Part shown: piece after piece, positions 1 through 10,206 of the stretch
Layout of the letters: the number at the start of each line of letters is the position of its first letter
How positions within the stretch are numbered: the first letter of the stretch is position 1
Source of the DNA: Streptomyces sp. NRRL B-3428
GTDB taxonomy: Bacteria > Actinomycetota > Actinomycetes > Streptomycetales > Streptomycetaceae
DNA: 64,000 bases
Direction: 5' to 3'
Assembly (NCBI GenBank): GCA_000721375.1
Contig: JOGW01000019.1
Coordinates: 1 to 64,000, forward strand
Notes under the pieces: generated by a model
What the model was told of the DNA's origin: nothing
Seen by the model: the letters and a program-made list of their open reading frames with translations, nothing else
Databases searched by the model: none
Translations under genes and position numbers: made by a program

Positions 1-922
1 GACCGGATCTGGAAGACGGTCCTGCTCCACCAGTTCCACGACATCCTGCCCGGATCCTCGATCGCCTGGGTACACCGCGAGGCCGAGAAGACCTACGCGG
101 CGGTGGCAGCGGAGCTCGAAGCGATCATCACGGCCGCTCAGCAGGCCCTGGTCGGCTCCGGCTCCACGGAACTGGTCTTCAACGCGGCCGCGCATGAGCG
201 CTCCGGGGTGGCGGCCGGTGGTGCGGGTGTTGCCGCTGTGACCGGCGAGGTGTCGCTGACCGATCGCGAGGACGGCGGGTATGTCCTTTCCAACGGCCTC
301 CTTCGTATCGACATCGACTCCCGGGGCCTGGTGGTGTCGGCGTACGACCTCGAAGCCGGCCGCGAGACGGTGGCGCCGGGTTCGGCGGCGAACCTCCTCC
401 AGATCCACCCCGACTTCCCGAACATGTGGGACGCCTGGGACGTGGACGAGTTCTACCGCAACGTGGTCACGGACCTGACGGACCTGGATTCGCTGCGGGT
501 GCTGTCGGCCGACTCCTCCCATGTCGCGATTGAGGTCGTACGGTCCTTCGGCGCTTCCCGCGCGACCCAGGTGCTGACGTTGTCGGCCGGGGCCAAGCGC
601 CTGGACGTGGACACGGAGGTGGACTGGCACGAGACGGAGAAGTTCCTCAAGGCGGCCTTCCCGCTGGACGTGCACGCGGACCGCTACGCCTCGGAAACCC
701 AGTTCGGCCACCTCTACCGCCCCACCCACACCAACACCTCGTGGGAAGCGGCCAAGTTCGAACCGCACGTCGCTCCGTGTCGGCTTCGACACCACGTCGG
801 TGATCGCGACGGACCTCCTGGAGCGCCCGCTCACGGACGCCCCGCCGTACTCGGCGGCCGACGGCGAAGTAACCCTTTCCCTCCGCCCGTTCGAACTGGT
901 TACGCTGCGCTTCTCGCGCTGA
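1..922 (+). pseudogene. GH38 alpha-mannosidase, 3' part, internal deletion and frame change (5' end outside window)
   Basis: Frame 1 opens in mid-gene with DRIWKTVLLHQFHDILPGSS, the GH38 signature around HQFHDILPGS, and runs to FGHLYRPTHTNTSWEAAKFE at 762. A normal enzyme would continue for some 200 residues with the beta-sandwich region (recalled family architecture). Here the frame collapses, and the true C-terminus appears in frame 2 from about 779: VGFDTTSVIATDLLERPL through RPFELVTLRFSR, with stop 920-922. The central C-terminal region is therefore deleted and the reading frame changed. The frame-1 reading on to 1005 is not biological. A GH38 enzyme would remove alpha-mannosyl residues; this copy is unlikely to fold normally. 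The deletion is clear, its exact length is inferred. Confidence 0.85.
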
Positions 923-1102
923 CATCCGAAGTCTGTGCGCCGGGCCCTCGGAGCTTCTCCGTCGGCACGGCGCACTTCGTCAAGGGGATGAAACTTGTCC
1001 GGTGAGCGGTTGGATGCCGAGTGGGTCCGGGGCTGGTGCGGCGTTTCCTGACGTGTGATCACCGGCCTCGACAGATTCGGCGGCCGCCTGCAAGATCCTC
1101 AC

Positions 1103-1600
1103 GTGACCGAGGACGAACTCATCGAGCTGGTGAGGGCCCAGGCCGTCGCCCGTGACCTGCCACGGCCTGCGACAACGGACGACGTGGAGGCGGTGGAACG
1201 CGCCGTGGGCTTCGCCATGCCGCGCTTGCTGCGTCGCCTATATACCGAGGTCGCGGATGGCGGCTTCGGTCCCGAGGGATGGGACGCCGTGTCTCTCGCG
1301 GACAACGGCGAATACTTCTCCGATGTCGAGGACCTGGTCACGCTCCATCGGCAATGGCACGAGAAGCCGGGCTCCGACCGACGCCTGGTGCCGCTGGTCG
1401 ACCGCGGCTGTGCCATCTGGAACCTGGTCGACTTTGGTTCACCGGACGGCGCCGTCTGGGAGCACGACCCGAATCGGCGCTGCCTCCCCCACGCCGCCTT
1501 CCCCCGTGGGCAGACCCTCGCCGAGTGGATCGCGGAGTGGACCGGCAACGACCCCGCGCCCGAGCCACCGTCCACCATGTGCCCCGACTGCCGGGGCTGA
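1103..1600 (+). CDS. SMI1/KNR4 (SUKH) family protein
   Basis: 165 residues from GTG 1103 (VTEDELIELVRAQAVARDLP). An upstream GTG at 1055 in the same frame would add 16 residues; neither has a clear Shine-Dalgarno. Features match SUKH folds: an N-terminal helix pair with E-x-x-VGFAMPRLLRRLYTEVADGGFGP, then acidic strands and a LVPLVDRGCAIWNLVDF-type core ending AEWIAEW. SUKH proteins are common immunity proteins against polymorphic toxins, but many are orphans. No toxin gene adjoins this copy. The C-terminal MCPDC could be a small metal site. Family assignment is by fold pattern; function is inferred. Confidence 0.7.
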   Translation: MTEDELIELVRAQAVARDLPRPATTDDVEAVERAVGFAMPRLLRRLYTEVADGGFGPEGWDAVSLADNGEYFSDVEDLVTLHRQWHEKPGSDRRLVPLVDRGCAIWNLVDFGSPDGAVWEHDPNRRCLPHAAFPRGQTLAEWIAEWTGNDPAPEPPSTMCPDCRG

Positions 1601-1656
1601 GCGGGCCGATCAGCCGACCACGGCCGGGTCACGGGCTGGAAGAGGCTGGTGCGTAT

Positions 1657-2757
1657 CTACCTCGTGAGGCTATCGAGGATCTCGCGCAGCCAAGGGCTGC
1701 GGACGGCCGGCAGCCGAACCAGAGTGCTCCGGAACGTTTCCGGATCGGCCCGGAAGAGGTGAAGCGGGTGCGGCGCGGGCGGATCGAAGTCGTCACGGAG
1801 GACACCGTCGGGTAGGCCGCCCGACGTCGGCACGGGCAGGTCAGGCTTGGGGGAGGCCAGCCACAGCCATATCCCGAACGGCAGCGGCACCGGGTACGCC
1901 GCCGGGTCGGTCGGAGCCCAGACCTCCCCCGTCTGCGGATGGGACGGCACAAGGAGGATGTCGGCGTCCCCGACGGGAGTCGGCTGGCCCGGTCCGGCCA
2001 GGGCGGCGTGCCGCGCCTGCGGACCCGTGGGAAGCATTGCGTCGAGCGCGCGTTGGAACATGTCCCCGACCAAGCCGTCCGGGACGATCACCGGCCGCCC
2101 CTGCGAGGCCGCCAGCAGGTGGGCGAGCGCCAAGCCGGCCGCCGCTTCCCACTGTGGGCTCCACGTCCATACGTGGTGTGACCAGTGGCCCGCCCCCAAC
2201 CGCGAGCCCCACGTGGCGATCGGCTCGAACGGGGGCGTGCCCTTCCCTTCCGTCATCAGTTCCGCCCAGGAACGCGGTACGGCATCAGCGCCGTCGGCGG
2301 GAATGCGGCGCACGGCGTTCGGGACGAGCCATATCGCCTGCCAGAGGGAGCAGTCGTCGATCCGGCTCGCCACGGGCAGGGCACACTGCAGGCAGGCCAT
2401 GTTGGGGCCGTCGGCCCCGTCCAGGCCGCAGCAGTAGCCGCCTCCGCGATTCTCCGGAATCAGCACGGTGCCGCGGGCATCGCCTGGCGCGATGACGATC
2501 GCGCCAGGTGCACCGTCGGAAAGGGCGTAGACCGGAGCGTAGACACCGCGGGCGACCGCCTCGTCCGGATGGATCTCCTCCCACGGCCGCCACGGTGGCC
2601 CCCAGGGCTCTGAGTCCACGGCGAAGGTGCCCGACTCCATGAGCACCGGGAGCTGAATTCCGTTCCCGTACTTCTGATGGGCGTGGACCGGCAGGACGAC
2701 CTGGGCCAGCGGAGCGGTCAGCTCAGCGCCGCACCCCGCACACACGAAAACGAACAA
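1657..2757 (-). CDS. Conserved hypothetical cysteine-rich cytoplasmic protein
   Basis: 366 residues, probably from TTG 2757, which follows GGAGG by four bases; GTG 2745 is the alternative. The N-terminus has CAGC (zinc-ribbon-like), and a second cluster YCCGLDG...MACLQC near residue 105-125 suggests a bound metal. There is no signal peptide or membrane segment. The middle is rich in W/H (HWSHHVWTWSP), and the C-terminus PHPLHLFRADPETFRSTLVRLP may be a separate module. I do not recognise a named family. It lies in a cluster of small accessory genes, tail-to-tail with the SUKH gene on its left. Confidence 0.7.
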   Translation of the reverse strand: MFVFVCAGCGAELTAPLAQVVLPVHAHQKYGNGIQLPVLMESGTFAVDSEPWGPPWRPWEEIHPDEAVARGVYAPVYALSDGAPGAIVIAPGDARGTVLIPENRGGGYCCGLDGADGPNMACLQCALPVASRIDDCSLWQAIWLVPNAVRRIPADGADAVPRSWAELMTEGKGTPPFEPIATWGSRLGAGHWSHHVWTWSPQWEAAAGLALAHLLAASQGRPVIVPDGLVGDMFQRALDAMLPTGPQARHAALAGPGQPTPVGDADILLVPSHPQTGEVWAPTDPAAYPVPLPFGIWLWLASPKPDLPVPTSGGLPDGVLRDDFDPPAPHPLHLFRADPETFRSTLVRLPAVRSPWLREILDSLTR

Positions 2758-3009
2758 CTGCCCTCCGCCTGGGAAACAGAGGCATCATCGCAGTTCGACA
2801 ACGGCAGGCAAATCAGTTTTGGGCAGGGCGGGAGGACGGTCCGGGTGGCCACAGCACGGCCCGGCGCTTCTGCGGCTCGACTGTGAACTCGTGCGGGCCA
2901 CCACGTGGATGGTCGACGCCAATCGCCGGACGGTGTCCACTGGAAGACCGGCCCGCTGGTCGATTACGCCGACGGCCGGTCCTTCGCCTGGGTGGACGAC
3001 GGACCTGAC

Positions 3010-3444
3010 CTATCGCCACCAGTCGCCGTCACTGCCGTCGAGTGCCCTGTGTACGTAGTCGTGCAGGGAGTTCGCGGCCCACAACCGGCTGTCCGTCTCG
3101 TGGTCCCAGACGAAGACGTCCTCGTCGCGCTCCGGCGTGCGGATGAAGGCGAACTGGTCGCCGCCGCCGTTGTCGCCGAAGAAGAGCAATGGGTCGAACG
3201 GCATGTACAGGTCGGAGAAGTCCGGGTAGGTACGGAACGTACGGTTCGATTCGAGAATCTGCTCCGCGGACCAGACCACACCGTCTCCGAAATCGCCGGA
3301 GATCCCGTTGGTTTCCAGGAGGAGCGCCCGCAGATCCGGCGGGAGCCGTGTCCCGAGGCCGGTCTCGATGGCGGTGAGGGCTGACAAGGCGGCGGGCTCG
3401 TGGAGCTTCAGGTCCGGGAATTCCCCGGCAAGTTCACGGAACAT
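3010..3444 (-). CDS. SMI1/KNR4 (SUKH) family protein
   Basis: 144 residues from ATG 3444, chosen because GGAGGTG lies seven bases upstream; a longer reading to 3555 lacks such a site. The sequence shows SUKH hallmarks: E-x-x-LGTRLPPDLRALLLETNGI, then V-W-SAEQILESNR, FDPLLFFGDNGGGDQFAFI and a terminal acidic DGSDGDWWR. The GDNGGGD-FAF strand is typical of the SMI1/KNR4 domain. It is divergent from the LRR-like gene at 3500, with only 55 bp between starts, so the two may share regulation. A role as an orphan immunity protein is inferred. Confidence 0.82.
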   Translation of the reverse strand: MFRELAGEFPDLKLHEPAALSALTAIETGLGTRLPPDLRALLLETNGISGDFGDGVVWSAEQILESNRTFRTYPDFSDLYMPFDPLLFFGDNGGGDQFAFIRTPERDEDVFVWDHETDSRLWAANSLHDYVHRALDGSDGDWWR

Positions 3445-3499
3445 CAGCGGGCACCTCCGCGGTGGATCAACTTGTACGTCATCGCCGTATCTTGACGCC

Positions 3500-4273
3500 A
3501 TGACGGACGCTGAGGATTCACCGGGGGCCGCTTCGCCCGTGGCCTTCAAGGACATGTGCTCCTGCCTGAGTGGTGGCGCACGCGGGCGGGTCGGGTTTCA
3601 CGGTGAGCGGCAGGACGTGTCCGCACCGGGATGGCGGCGGTTGCTCGAGCTGGTCGAGGAGGCCGCCGATGACGGGCGGGAGGAGTTCCGGCCGTTGACC
3701 GATCTGCCTCCGCAGGAGCGGCGCCAGATCGTCACGCTGCCGGCCGGCATTGGCAAGCTGACAGCCGTCAAGCACCTCATGCTCTACGGCAGCAACCTGG
3801 TCCGTATCCCGCCCGAGATCGGGGCCATGACGAGTCTCGAGGAGTTCACGCCGTACACCTCGTACCGGCTGCACTGGTTTCCCTACGAGATCACCCGGTG
3901 CCAGAACCTGACGCGCAGCACGGTGAGCACGCGTGCGCTGTTCGGCAACTTCAAGTTCCGGCCCCCGTTCCCGCAGTTGCAGCCCCCGCCCGGCACCGCG
4001 ATGGGCCTCGAGGCCGACAGCCTGGATCCACGACGCTGGGGGACCACCGCCGTCGCGAGCTGCAGTGTCTGCGACGGACCGGTCGAACCGGGCCGGCTCC
4101 AGCAGCGATGGATCTCCCTGCGCGTGGCCACCGACGTGCTGCCCTTGCTGGTCAGCGCTTGTTCGCCGGCTTGTGTGGCTGCACTGCCCGCGGGCGCTCC
4201 CGACTGCTTTCCCACCGCACATACGGGCGGCCGGGCCGGGCGAGTCGACGAGACGGAGTCCGCGGAGGACTGA
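3500..4273 (+). CDS. Leucine-rich-repeat-like hypothetical protein
   Basis: 257 residues from ATG 3500 (MTDAEDSPGAASP); ATG 3554 is possible. The middle carries about two LRR-like turns: LTDLPPQERRQIVTLPAGIG-KLTAVKHLMLYGSNLVRIPPEIGAMTSLEEFTPYTS. The C-terminal half holds two cysteine pairs (CSVC near residue 193 and a later C-x3-C), possibly a zinc site. There is no signal peptide. Divergently paired with the SUKH gene ending at 3010. Homologues of this size are usually annotated only as LRR-domain proteins, so the molecular role is unknown. Confidence 0.68.
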   Translation: MTDAEDSPGAASPVAFKDMCSCLSGGARGRVGFHGERQDVSAPGWRRLLELVEEAADDGREEFRPLTDLPPQERRQIVTLPAGIGKLTAVKHLMLYGSNLVRIPPEIGAMTSLEEFTPYTSYRLHWFPYEITRCQNLTRSTVSTRALFGNFKFRPPFPQLQPPPGTAMGLEADSLDPRRWGTTAVASCSVCDGPVEPGRLQQRWISLRVATDVLPLLVSACSPACVAALPAGAPDCFPTAHTGGRAGRVDETESAED

Positions 4274-4384
4274 GAGGAGAAGAACGAGTGCCACCCCATA
4301 ACGTCCACCCCGTAGCGTCCACCTTTCCTTCACCTGGGCATGTCAAAATGCGCGCCCACGCAGTCGGAGGAGGAGAGCGGAGTC

Positions 4385-5260
4385 ATGGTGTTGGCCGGCG
4401 GCGCTGTGATGGCCGTCCAGGGCGTACGGATGACACAGCTCGGCGCGGGACGGCTGCGGATCACCCGGCCCTGGCCGGAGCCGCTGCGGCCCTATCTGCA
4501 CAGTTACGCCGGCTACTGGGATCCCGCCGCCACCCCGTACCGCGTACGCATCGTGCCCACCGGACGGGCCGTCGTACTTCTCAGCCTCGGGGAGCCGTTC
4601 ACCCAGGTGCACCGGCTGGCCGAGACAGAGCTCGCCACACGTGTCGTCGGCTCGCTCGTCGCCGGTCTCGAGGACGGGCCGAGGATCGCCGATCACCCCG
4701 GCGGTCAGGAGGCCATCCGTCTTGAGCTGACCCCGCTCGGCGCGTACCGGCTCTTCGCCCTGCCCATGCGGGAGTTGACCAACAGCGTGATCGAGCTGGG
4801 AGACGTCCTGGGACCACGTGCCGACCACCTGGTCGAGCGGCTGTCCCATACGCGGGACTGGGCCGAGCGGTTCGATCTGCTCGACACCGCGCTGCTCGCG
4901 CGTCTTTGCGAAGGTCCCGAGCCCGCCCCCGAAGTCGCCCACGCCTGGCGGCTGTTGGAGCAGTCCGGCGGCACCGTCCCCGTGGCCCGGATCGCCCAGG
5001 AGGTCGGCTGGAGCCACGGCTATCTCGTACGGAAGTTCACCCAGCAGGTCGGCCTGACACCCAAGATGTCCGCCCGCGTGCTCCGCTTTCACCGCGCGAT
5101 CGGGCTGATGTCGCGCGGCGCGGTCGATCTCGGGGCGCTCACGGCCGCGTGCGGTTTCTACGATCAGGCGCACCTCAACCGCGAGTTCCGCGCCCTCGCC
5201 GCCGTCACTCCCGGGCAGGTCGCCGCGGCCCGGGTGACCGAGGGCGCCGTCGCCCTCTGA
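4385..5260 (+). CDS. AraC family transcriptional regulator
   Basis: 291 residues from ATG 4385, preceded by GGAGGAGAG about ten bases upstream. The N-terminal half (to about residue 175) is a beta-rich sensing domain (PLRPYLHSYAGYW, RAVVLLSLGEPF). The C-terminal about 100 residues form the double HTH: GGTVPVARIAQEVGWSHGYLVRKFTQQVGLTPKMSARVLRFHRA and LGALTAACGFYDQAHLNREFRALAAVTPGQV. These match the AraC/XylS pattern, including the F-x-DQ-H-x-REF second helix. The ligand is unknown. The DUF6597-like N-terminus is typical of actinomycete AraC proteins. Confidence 0.9.
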   Translation: MVLAGGAVMAVQGVRMTQLGAGRLRITRPWPEPLRPYLHSYAGYWDPAATPYRVRIVPTGRAVVLLSLGEPFTQVHRLAETELATRVVGSLVAGLEDGPRIADHPGGQEAIRLELTPLGAYRLFALPMRELTNSVIELGDVLGPRADHLVERLSHTRDWAERFDLLDTALLARLCEGPEPAPEVAHAWRLLEQSGGTVPVARIAQEVGWSHGYLVRKFTQQVGLTPKMSARVLRFHRAIGLMSRGAVDLGALTAACGFYDQAHLNREFRALAAVTPGQVAAARVTEGAVAL

Positions 5261-5408
5261 CCGGCCGTTTCCGGCCCGAAGTCGTTGAGAAGCCGCTGAG
5301 GTCAAATTCGTCCAAGCCAGCCGGCCCGCCCGCTGTCTAACGTCCCTGAAGGTGATCGTCCGGCCCACGCGGGGCCGGTGCGGACGGACTTGACGGCCTG
5401 GGGGACGG

Positions 5409-5927
5409 ATGTCGAATCAGCAGAGGCGAGGACGGTGGGAGCGCTACAAGGTCACGCGCCCCTTCTCGCCGCAGGACCTCGCCGGCCTGTGGGGCTCGAT
5501 CATCGGCATCGTGCTGCTCGCCGTCCTGCTCGGCTGGGCGCTCGACATGAAGGGCGGCGTCGTCATCGTCGCCGCGATCCCCTTCATCTCGCAGTGGTTC
5601 GACTCGAAGCGGATCCTGTTCCAGTTCGACGCGGCGGGGGTCCGCGTCGGCAATGTGCTCCTGCCGTGGCATGACGTCAGCCAGTTCGTCGTCGCCACGC
5701 CCGGCGGTGAACACGCCCTGATCGGCGTCCGGTTGGGCGAGCGCTCCGCGCTGCCGCCCGGCGCCGAGGTGCCGCCGGCCCACCCGGCGATGCCCGCGCC
5801 GCTGTACGTGGCCGTGCAGAGCCAGAAGTTCGACCTGGACAAGATGCTGACCAAGGCGCGCAAGTACGCGCCCGGGCATCTTCAGATCGTCGTCGCCGAG
5901 CCGACCGGCGAGCGCGTCGCCTCCTAG
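5409..5927 (+). CDS. Small membrane protein with PH-like C-terminal domain
   Basis: 172 residues from ATG 5409, with GGGGGACG just upstream. Two adjacent hydrophobic stretches (about residues 26-45, LWGSIIGIVLLAVLLGWAL, and 49-64) form a hairpin in the membrane. They are followed by a beta-rich segment (ILFQFDAAGVRVGNVLLPWHDVSQFVV) typical of bacterial PH-like domains, which bind lipid or membrane partners. A perfect rho-independent terminator follows at 5953-5989, so it is monocistronic or ends its unit. Function not known. Confidence 0.75.
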   Translation: MSNQQRRGRWERYKVTRPFSPQDLAGLWGSIIGIVLLAVLLGWALDMKGGVVIVAAIPFISQWFDSKRILFQFDAAGVRVGNVLLPWHDVSQFVVATPGGEHALIGVRLGERSALPPGAEVPPAHPAMPAPLYVAVQSQKFDLDKMLTKARKYAPGHLQIVVAEPTGERVAS

Positions 5928-5952
5928 CGGAGGCGGCTTCCCGAACGGGGGG

Positions 5953-5989
5953 CCGGGTGGGCCGGACCAGCGGCCCGCCCGGTTTTTTT
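5953..5989 (+). terminator. Rho-independent terminator
   Basis: An 11-bp perfect stem (CCGGGTGGGCC / GGCCCGCCCGG) with an eight-base loop is followed directly by seven Ts. It sits 25 bp after the PH-like membrane protein gene. Confidence 0.93.
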
Positions 5990-6005
5990 CTGCGCGGGGA
6001 GAGGT

Positions 6006-6521
6006 TCAGGGAGTGACCGGCCGGATCATGCACACCCGAGGCCACCGGTCGAGGCCCAGCTCGCCCTCGTACGCCGTGATCTTCCGCAGCCCCGGCCCGA
6101 GTTCGTCCTCCGCGAGCACCCTGAAGCCCAGCCGCCGGTAGTACGGCGCGTTCCACGGCACCGACGCGAAGGTCGTCAGCGTCAGCGCGTCGAACCCCTG
6201 GGCGCGGGCATACGCGGCCGCATGGTCGAGCAGGGCGCGGCCCACCCCCTGCCGCGCCGCCGAGGGATGCACGGACACCTGCTCCACATGCAGCGCGCGG
6301 TCAACCGGTTCGGCGATCAGATACGCCACCGGCCGGTCCGCCCCCGCCGGTACGGCCACCCACGCACGGCCCGCGCGCCGGAAATCCTCCAGGACGTCGA
6401 GCGCGGGCGGTTCGTCCTCCGCGATCGCCGTCATCCCCACCGCACGGAACGGCTCCCCGGCCGCCCGCTCGATGTCCTGCAGCAGTACGAGCTCGGCCGC
6501 GTCGGCCCGCCGGATACGCAT
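6006..6521 (-). CDS. GNAT family N-acetyltransferase
   Basis: 171 residues from ATG 6521. The acetyl-CoA binding motif A is clear: VEQVSVHPSAARQGVGRALLDHAAAYA (R-x-G-x-G-R/A), followed by the motif B region ALTLTTFASVPWNAPYYRRLGFRVL, in which the N..YYRRLGF pattern is a GNAT hallmark. The substrate is not predictable; small amines or antibiotics are usual. It converges with the terminator at 5953-5989, and its start is 32 bp from the inverted-repeat element at 6554. Confidence 0.9.
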   Translation of the reverse strand: MRIRRADAAELVLLQDIERAAGEPFRAVGMTAIAEDEPPALDVLEDFRRAGRAWVAVPAGADRPVAYLIAEPVDRALHVEQVSVHPSAARQGVGRALLDHAAAYARAQGFDALTLTTFASVPWNAPYYRRLGFRVLAEDELGPGLRKITAYEGELGLDRWPRVCMIRPVTP

Positions 6522-6553
6522 GGACCAAGTATCGACCGCCGGGGCCCGCGCGA

Positions 6554-6637
6554 CCTAGGGCCTGTCCGGTGGATCAGGCCGCCCCGCTCGGATCAGGCCG
6601 CCCCGCTACAGGCCTGATCCGCAGGACAGGCCCTAGG
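6554..6637. repeat. 84-bp inverted-repeat (MITE-like) element with internal direct repeat
   Basis: The ends are near-perfect inverted repeats of about 26 bp, starting CCTAGGGCCTGTCC on both strands. Inside lie two copies of an 18-bp unit (GGATCAGGCCGCCCCGCT at 6571-6588 and 6590-6607). There is no ORF or terminator T-run. The right end supplies the TAG stop of the gene at 6633. Short palindromic elements of this look are, from memory, dispersed in Streptomyces; a transposed non-autonomous element is the favoured reading. Confidence 0.7.
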
Positions 6638-7346
6638 CCCCGGTGCTGATCAGTTCGTCCGCGGGGCTGTTCACCGGCTGGGGTGTGCCCGTCAGATCGA
6701 GTACGAACAGCGGGATCGCCAGACCGTCCGCGCGCGTGCGGGCCTCGTCCGCGTAGCCCGCGAGCGAGAAGCAGACCGGGACCGAGGAATCGTTGAGTGC
6801 CGCGAGCCAGAGGCACTCGACGTCGCGCGGCGTCATCTGGCGGGTGGTCGGCTCGACCTGTGCGCGCAGCCCCGGGGCCACCAGGCCCACGCCGGACGAG
6901 GCGCGCTGTTCGCAGCGCCGTATGTCCTTGTAGCCGAGCCAGCGCAGATACAGCGCGGCGGCCTGCACCGCGTCGCGCGCGGTGCGAATCGTCACGGGAT
7001 GGAAGGCGGGGCGCGGCGCCGGCGCGGTCGGCGGCAGTGGGATGTGCAGAGGGAGCGGTGCGTGGCCGGGTGCCGGGCCCGAGACGGCCGGTTTCACCGG
7101 GAGGCGCAGCAACGAGCCGCAGGAGCAGCCCAGCTCCGGCTGGGGCCACTGATCGCACCGGCCGCAGGACTCGCAGCGGACGGTGACCCAGTCGTCCTCC
7201 CAGGTCACATGGGTGATGGGGACGGGCTGAGCACCTCGCTGGATGGGCGGCGACACCGGCGTACCGCAGGCGCAGGGATAGACGTGCGGTGCGTAGAGGT
7301 GCTCGCGGCGGCAGAGCGGGCAGCGCACCGGAACGCTATGGGACAT
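6633..7346 (-). CDS. Zinc-ribbon protein with Mrr-like restriction-endonuclease-fold C-terminus
   Basis: 237 residues from ATG 7346 (MSHSVPVRCPLC), preceded by GGGAGGGGG. The N-terminus contains two or three zinc ribbons: CPLC...CACG, then CESCGRCDQW...CSCG. A proline-rich linker follows to about residue 115. The C-terminal 120 residues (DAVQAAALYLRWLGYKDIRRCEQ...VEPTTRQMTPRDVECLWLAAL...PLFVLDLTG) resemble the Mrr core, but the usual D...QxK reads AQVEPTTR here, so nuclease activity is doubtful. It may be a DNA-binding or degenerate defence protein. The last codons run into the repeat element. Confidence 0.62.
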   Translation of the reverse strand: MSHSVPVRCPLCRREHLYAPHVYPCACGTPVSPPIQRGAQPVPITHVTWEDDWVTVRCESCGRCDQWPQPELGCSCGSLLRLPVKPAVSGPAPGHAPLPLHIPLPPTAPAPRPAFHPVTIRTARDAVQAAALYLRWLGYKDIRRCEQRASSGVGLVAPGLRAQVEPTTRQMTPRDVECLWLAALNDSSVPVCFSLAGYADEARTRADGLAIPLFVLDLTGTPQPVNSPADELISTGA

Positions 7347-7490
7347 CGGCGGCCCCCTCCCGTACGAACCCACGAACGCGACCCGATGACGCTCTCATCG
7401 TCCACCAAAGAGCAAGCTCTGGGGAGGGATTTGGCGAGCTTCGTCGCACCTGAAGGCCTTGACGCCCCCCTCGACCTGCTCTTACATTGC

Positions 7491-7526
7491 TTCCATATAG
7501 CAGAAGAAAACTTCCGCATTACGGAA
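7491..7526 (+). promoter_or_regulatory. Double 15-bp operator upstream of gcl (AllR-type)
   Basis: The proximal box TTCCGCATTACGGAA (7512-7526) is a nearly perfect palindrome. A degenerate box TTCCATATAGCAGAA lies at 7491-7505, centre-to-centre 21 bp. The same pair, same order and spacing, precedes hyi at 15203-15238. The IclR-family regulator AllR of Streptomyces is known to bind TTCCGC-type palindromes at allantoin and glyoxylate genes, so AllR repression is the favoured inference. Confidence 0.8.
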
Positions 7527-7610
7527 ACCGACCAGAGCGAGGTCGGACCCGGCGGCGGAAGCGCCCGATAGCCGACCGGCTCTGACCGGCCTGGACGCAG
7601 GAGTTACGCG

Positions 7611-9404
<1,794 letters not shown>

Positions 9405-9430
9405 GCGACGCTCGCTTCCGCCTGATCTGA

Positions 9431-9464
9431 GGGGCGGCCCATTCCGGGGGGAATGGGCCGCCCC
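9431..9464 (+). terminator. Hairpin terminator after gcl
   Basis: A 14-bp perfect stem GGGGCGGCCCATTC / GAATGGGCCGCCCC with a six-base loop, 26 bp after the gcl stop; the following TTCGTC is only weakly T-rich. The rest of the gap 9465-9737 shows one further palindrome, CCGAA-N6-TTCGG at 9633-9648, about 90 bp before the next start and possibly an operator; nothing else was recognised. Confidence 0.85.
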
Positions 9465-9737
9465 TTCGTCGTGTCCGTGCACAGCCACCGACGGCGGCCG
9501 ACGAGGCGTTTGAGCCATCTGGCGCGGATGGGGCAGGGGTGCAGGAGGGGGCTTTGCGCTCAACTCGGTTTGTTCACAAGGGTGTTAGCGAAGGGGCCCG
9601 TGCGCAGAGTGAGGGGATCCGGCCATTGGCAGCCGAATGCATATTCGGACACGCACCGTGAGCGCACAATAGCCGTATGGCAGCAGGGGTGTTGACCTGC
9701 ACGGTTGTCGCTGCCCGCGGGGAGTTGGGGGTCCGCG

Positions 9738-10202
9738 ATGCACGAGGAGTTCCTCTGTGAGGTAACCGGATACGGCATCTGCGGCGGTGAGCAGGTGGGC
9801 GTACCGCTCGGAACCTACCGCGCGCCGAGCCTGCCGCTCGCCCTGTGGTGGCTGCGGGAGCGGGCGACCTGGATCGCCGAGCGCCTGGATCCCACGCCCG
9901 AGACCGGCCGGCTGCCACCCGGTGCGCTGGTCCTGATGGCCCGGGACGCACCCGATGTGCCCGGTGTGCTGCGCGCCTGGCGCGACAGCGGCGCGGAACA
10001 GGAGCAGGCGGCCGCCGACCTGGCGAGCGGCCGCCTGGTGCGTTTCATCGCCCGTGACGACACGACCGAGTACGAACTGCTCGCCGAGTCGGTGGACATG
10101 ATCCGTATCCAGCGTGCGATGGCCGGACAGGGTTCCGCGGCCGGACGGGATGCCATGGCCGGGCAGGAGCGGACCGGGTCGGCGTGGGTGCCCCCGTTCT
10201 GA
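9738..10202 (+). CDS. Conserved hypothetical protein
   Basis: 154 residues from ATG 9738 (MHEEFLCEVTGYGICGGEQVGVPLG), with a G-rich ribosome site GGGAGTTGGGGG. It is a soluble protein with a W-rich helix (LALWWLRERATWIAERLDP), a strand region ALVLMARDAPDVPGVLRAWRD and an acidic middle. The C-terminal MAGQG...MAGQE repeats look disordered. There is no recognisable enzyme motif. It ends four bases from the stop of the convergent phosphotransferase. Function unknown. Confidence 0.7.
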   Translation: MHEEFLCEVTGYGICGGEQVGVPLGTYRAPSLPLALWWLRERATWIAERLDPTPETGRLPPGALVLMARDAPDVPGVLRAWRDSGAEQEQAAADLASGRLVRFIARDDTTEYELLAESVDMIRIQRAMAGQGSAAGRDAMAGQERTGSAWVPPF

Positions 10203-10206
10203 GTGC

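Noticed and set aside
103..1005. A complete 300-residue protein from ATG 103
   Set aside because: The first part is the inside of a GH38 enzyme and the last 80 residues are a wrong-frame reading; the true C-terminus lies in another frame.
9560..9590. A third copy of the catalase/uox palindrome (CTCAACTCGGTTTGTTCAC)
   Set aside because: Arms match poorly and the spacing differs; treated as chance.
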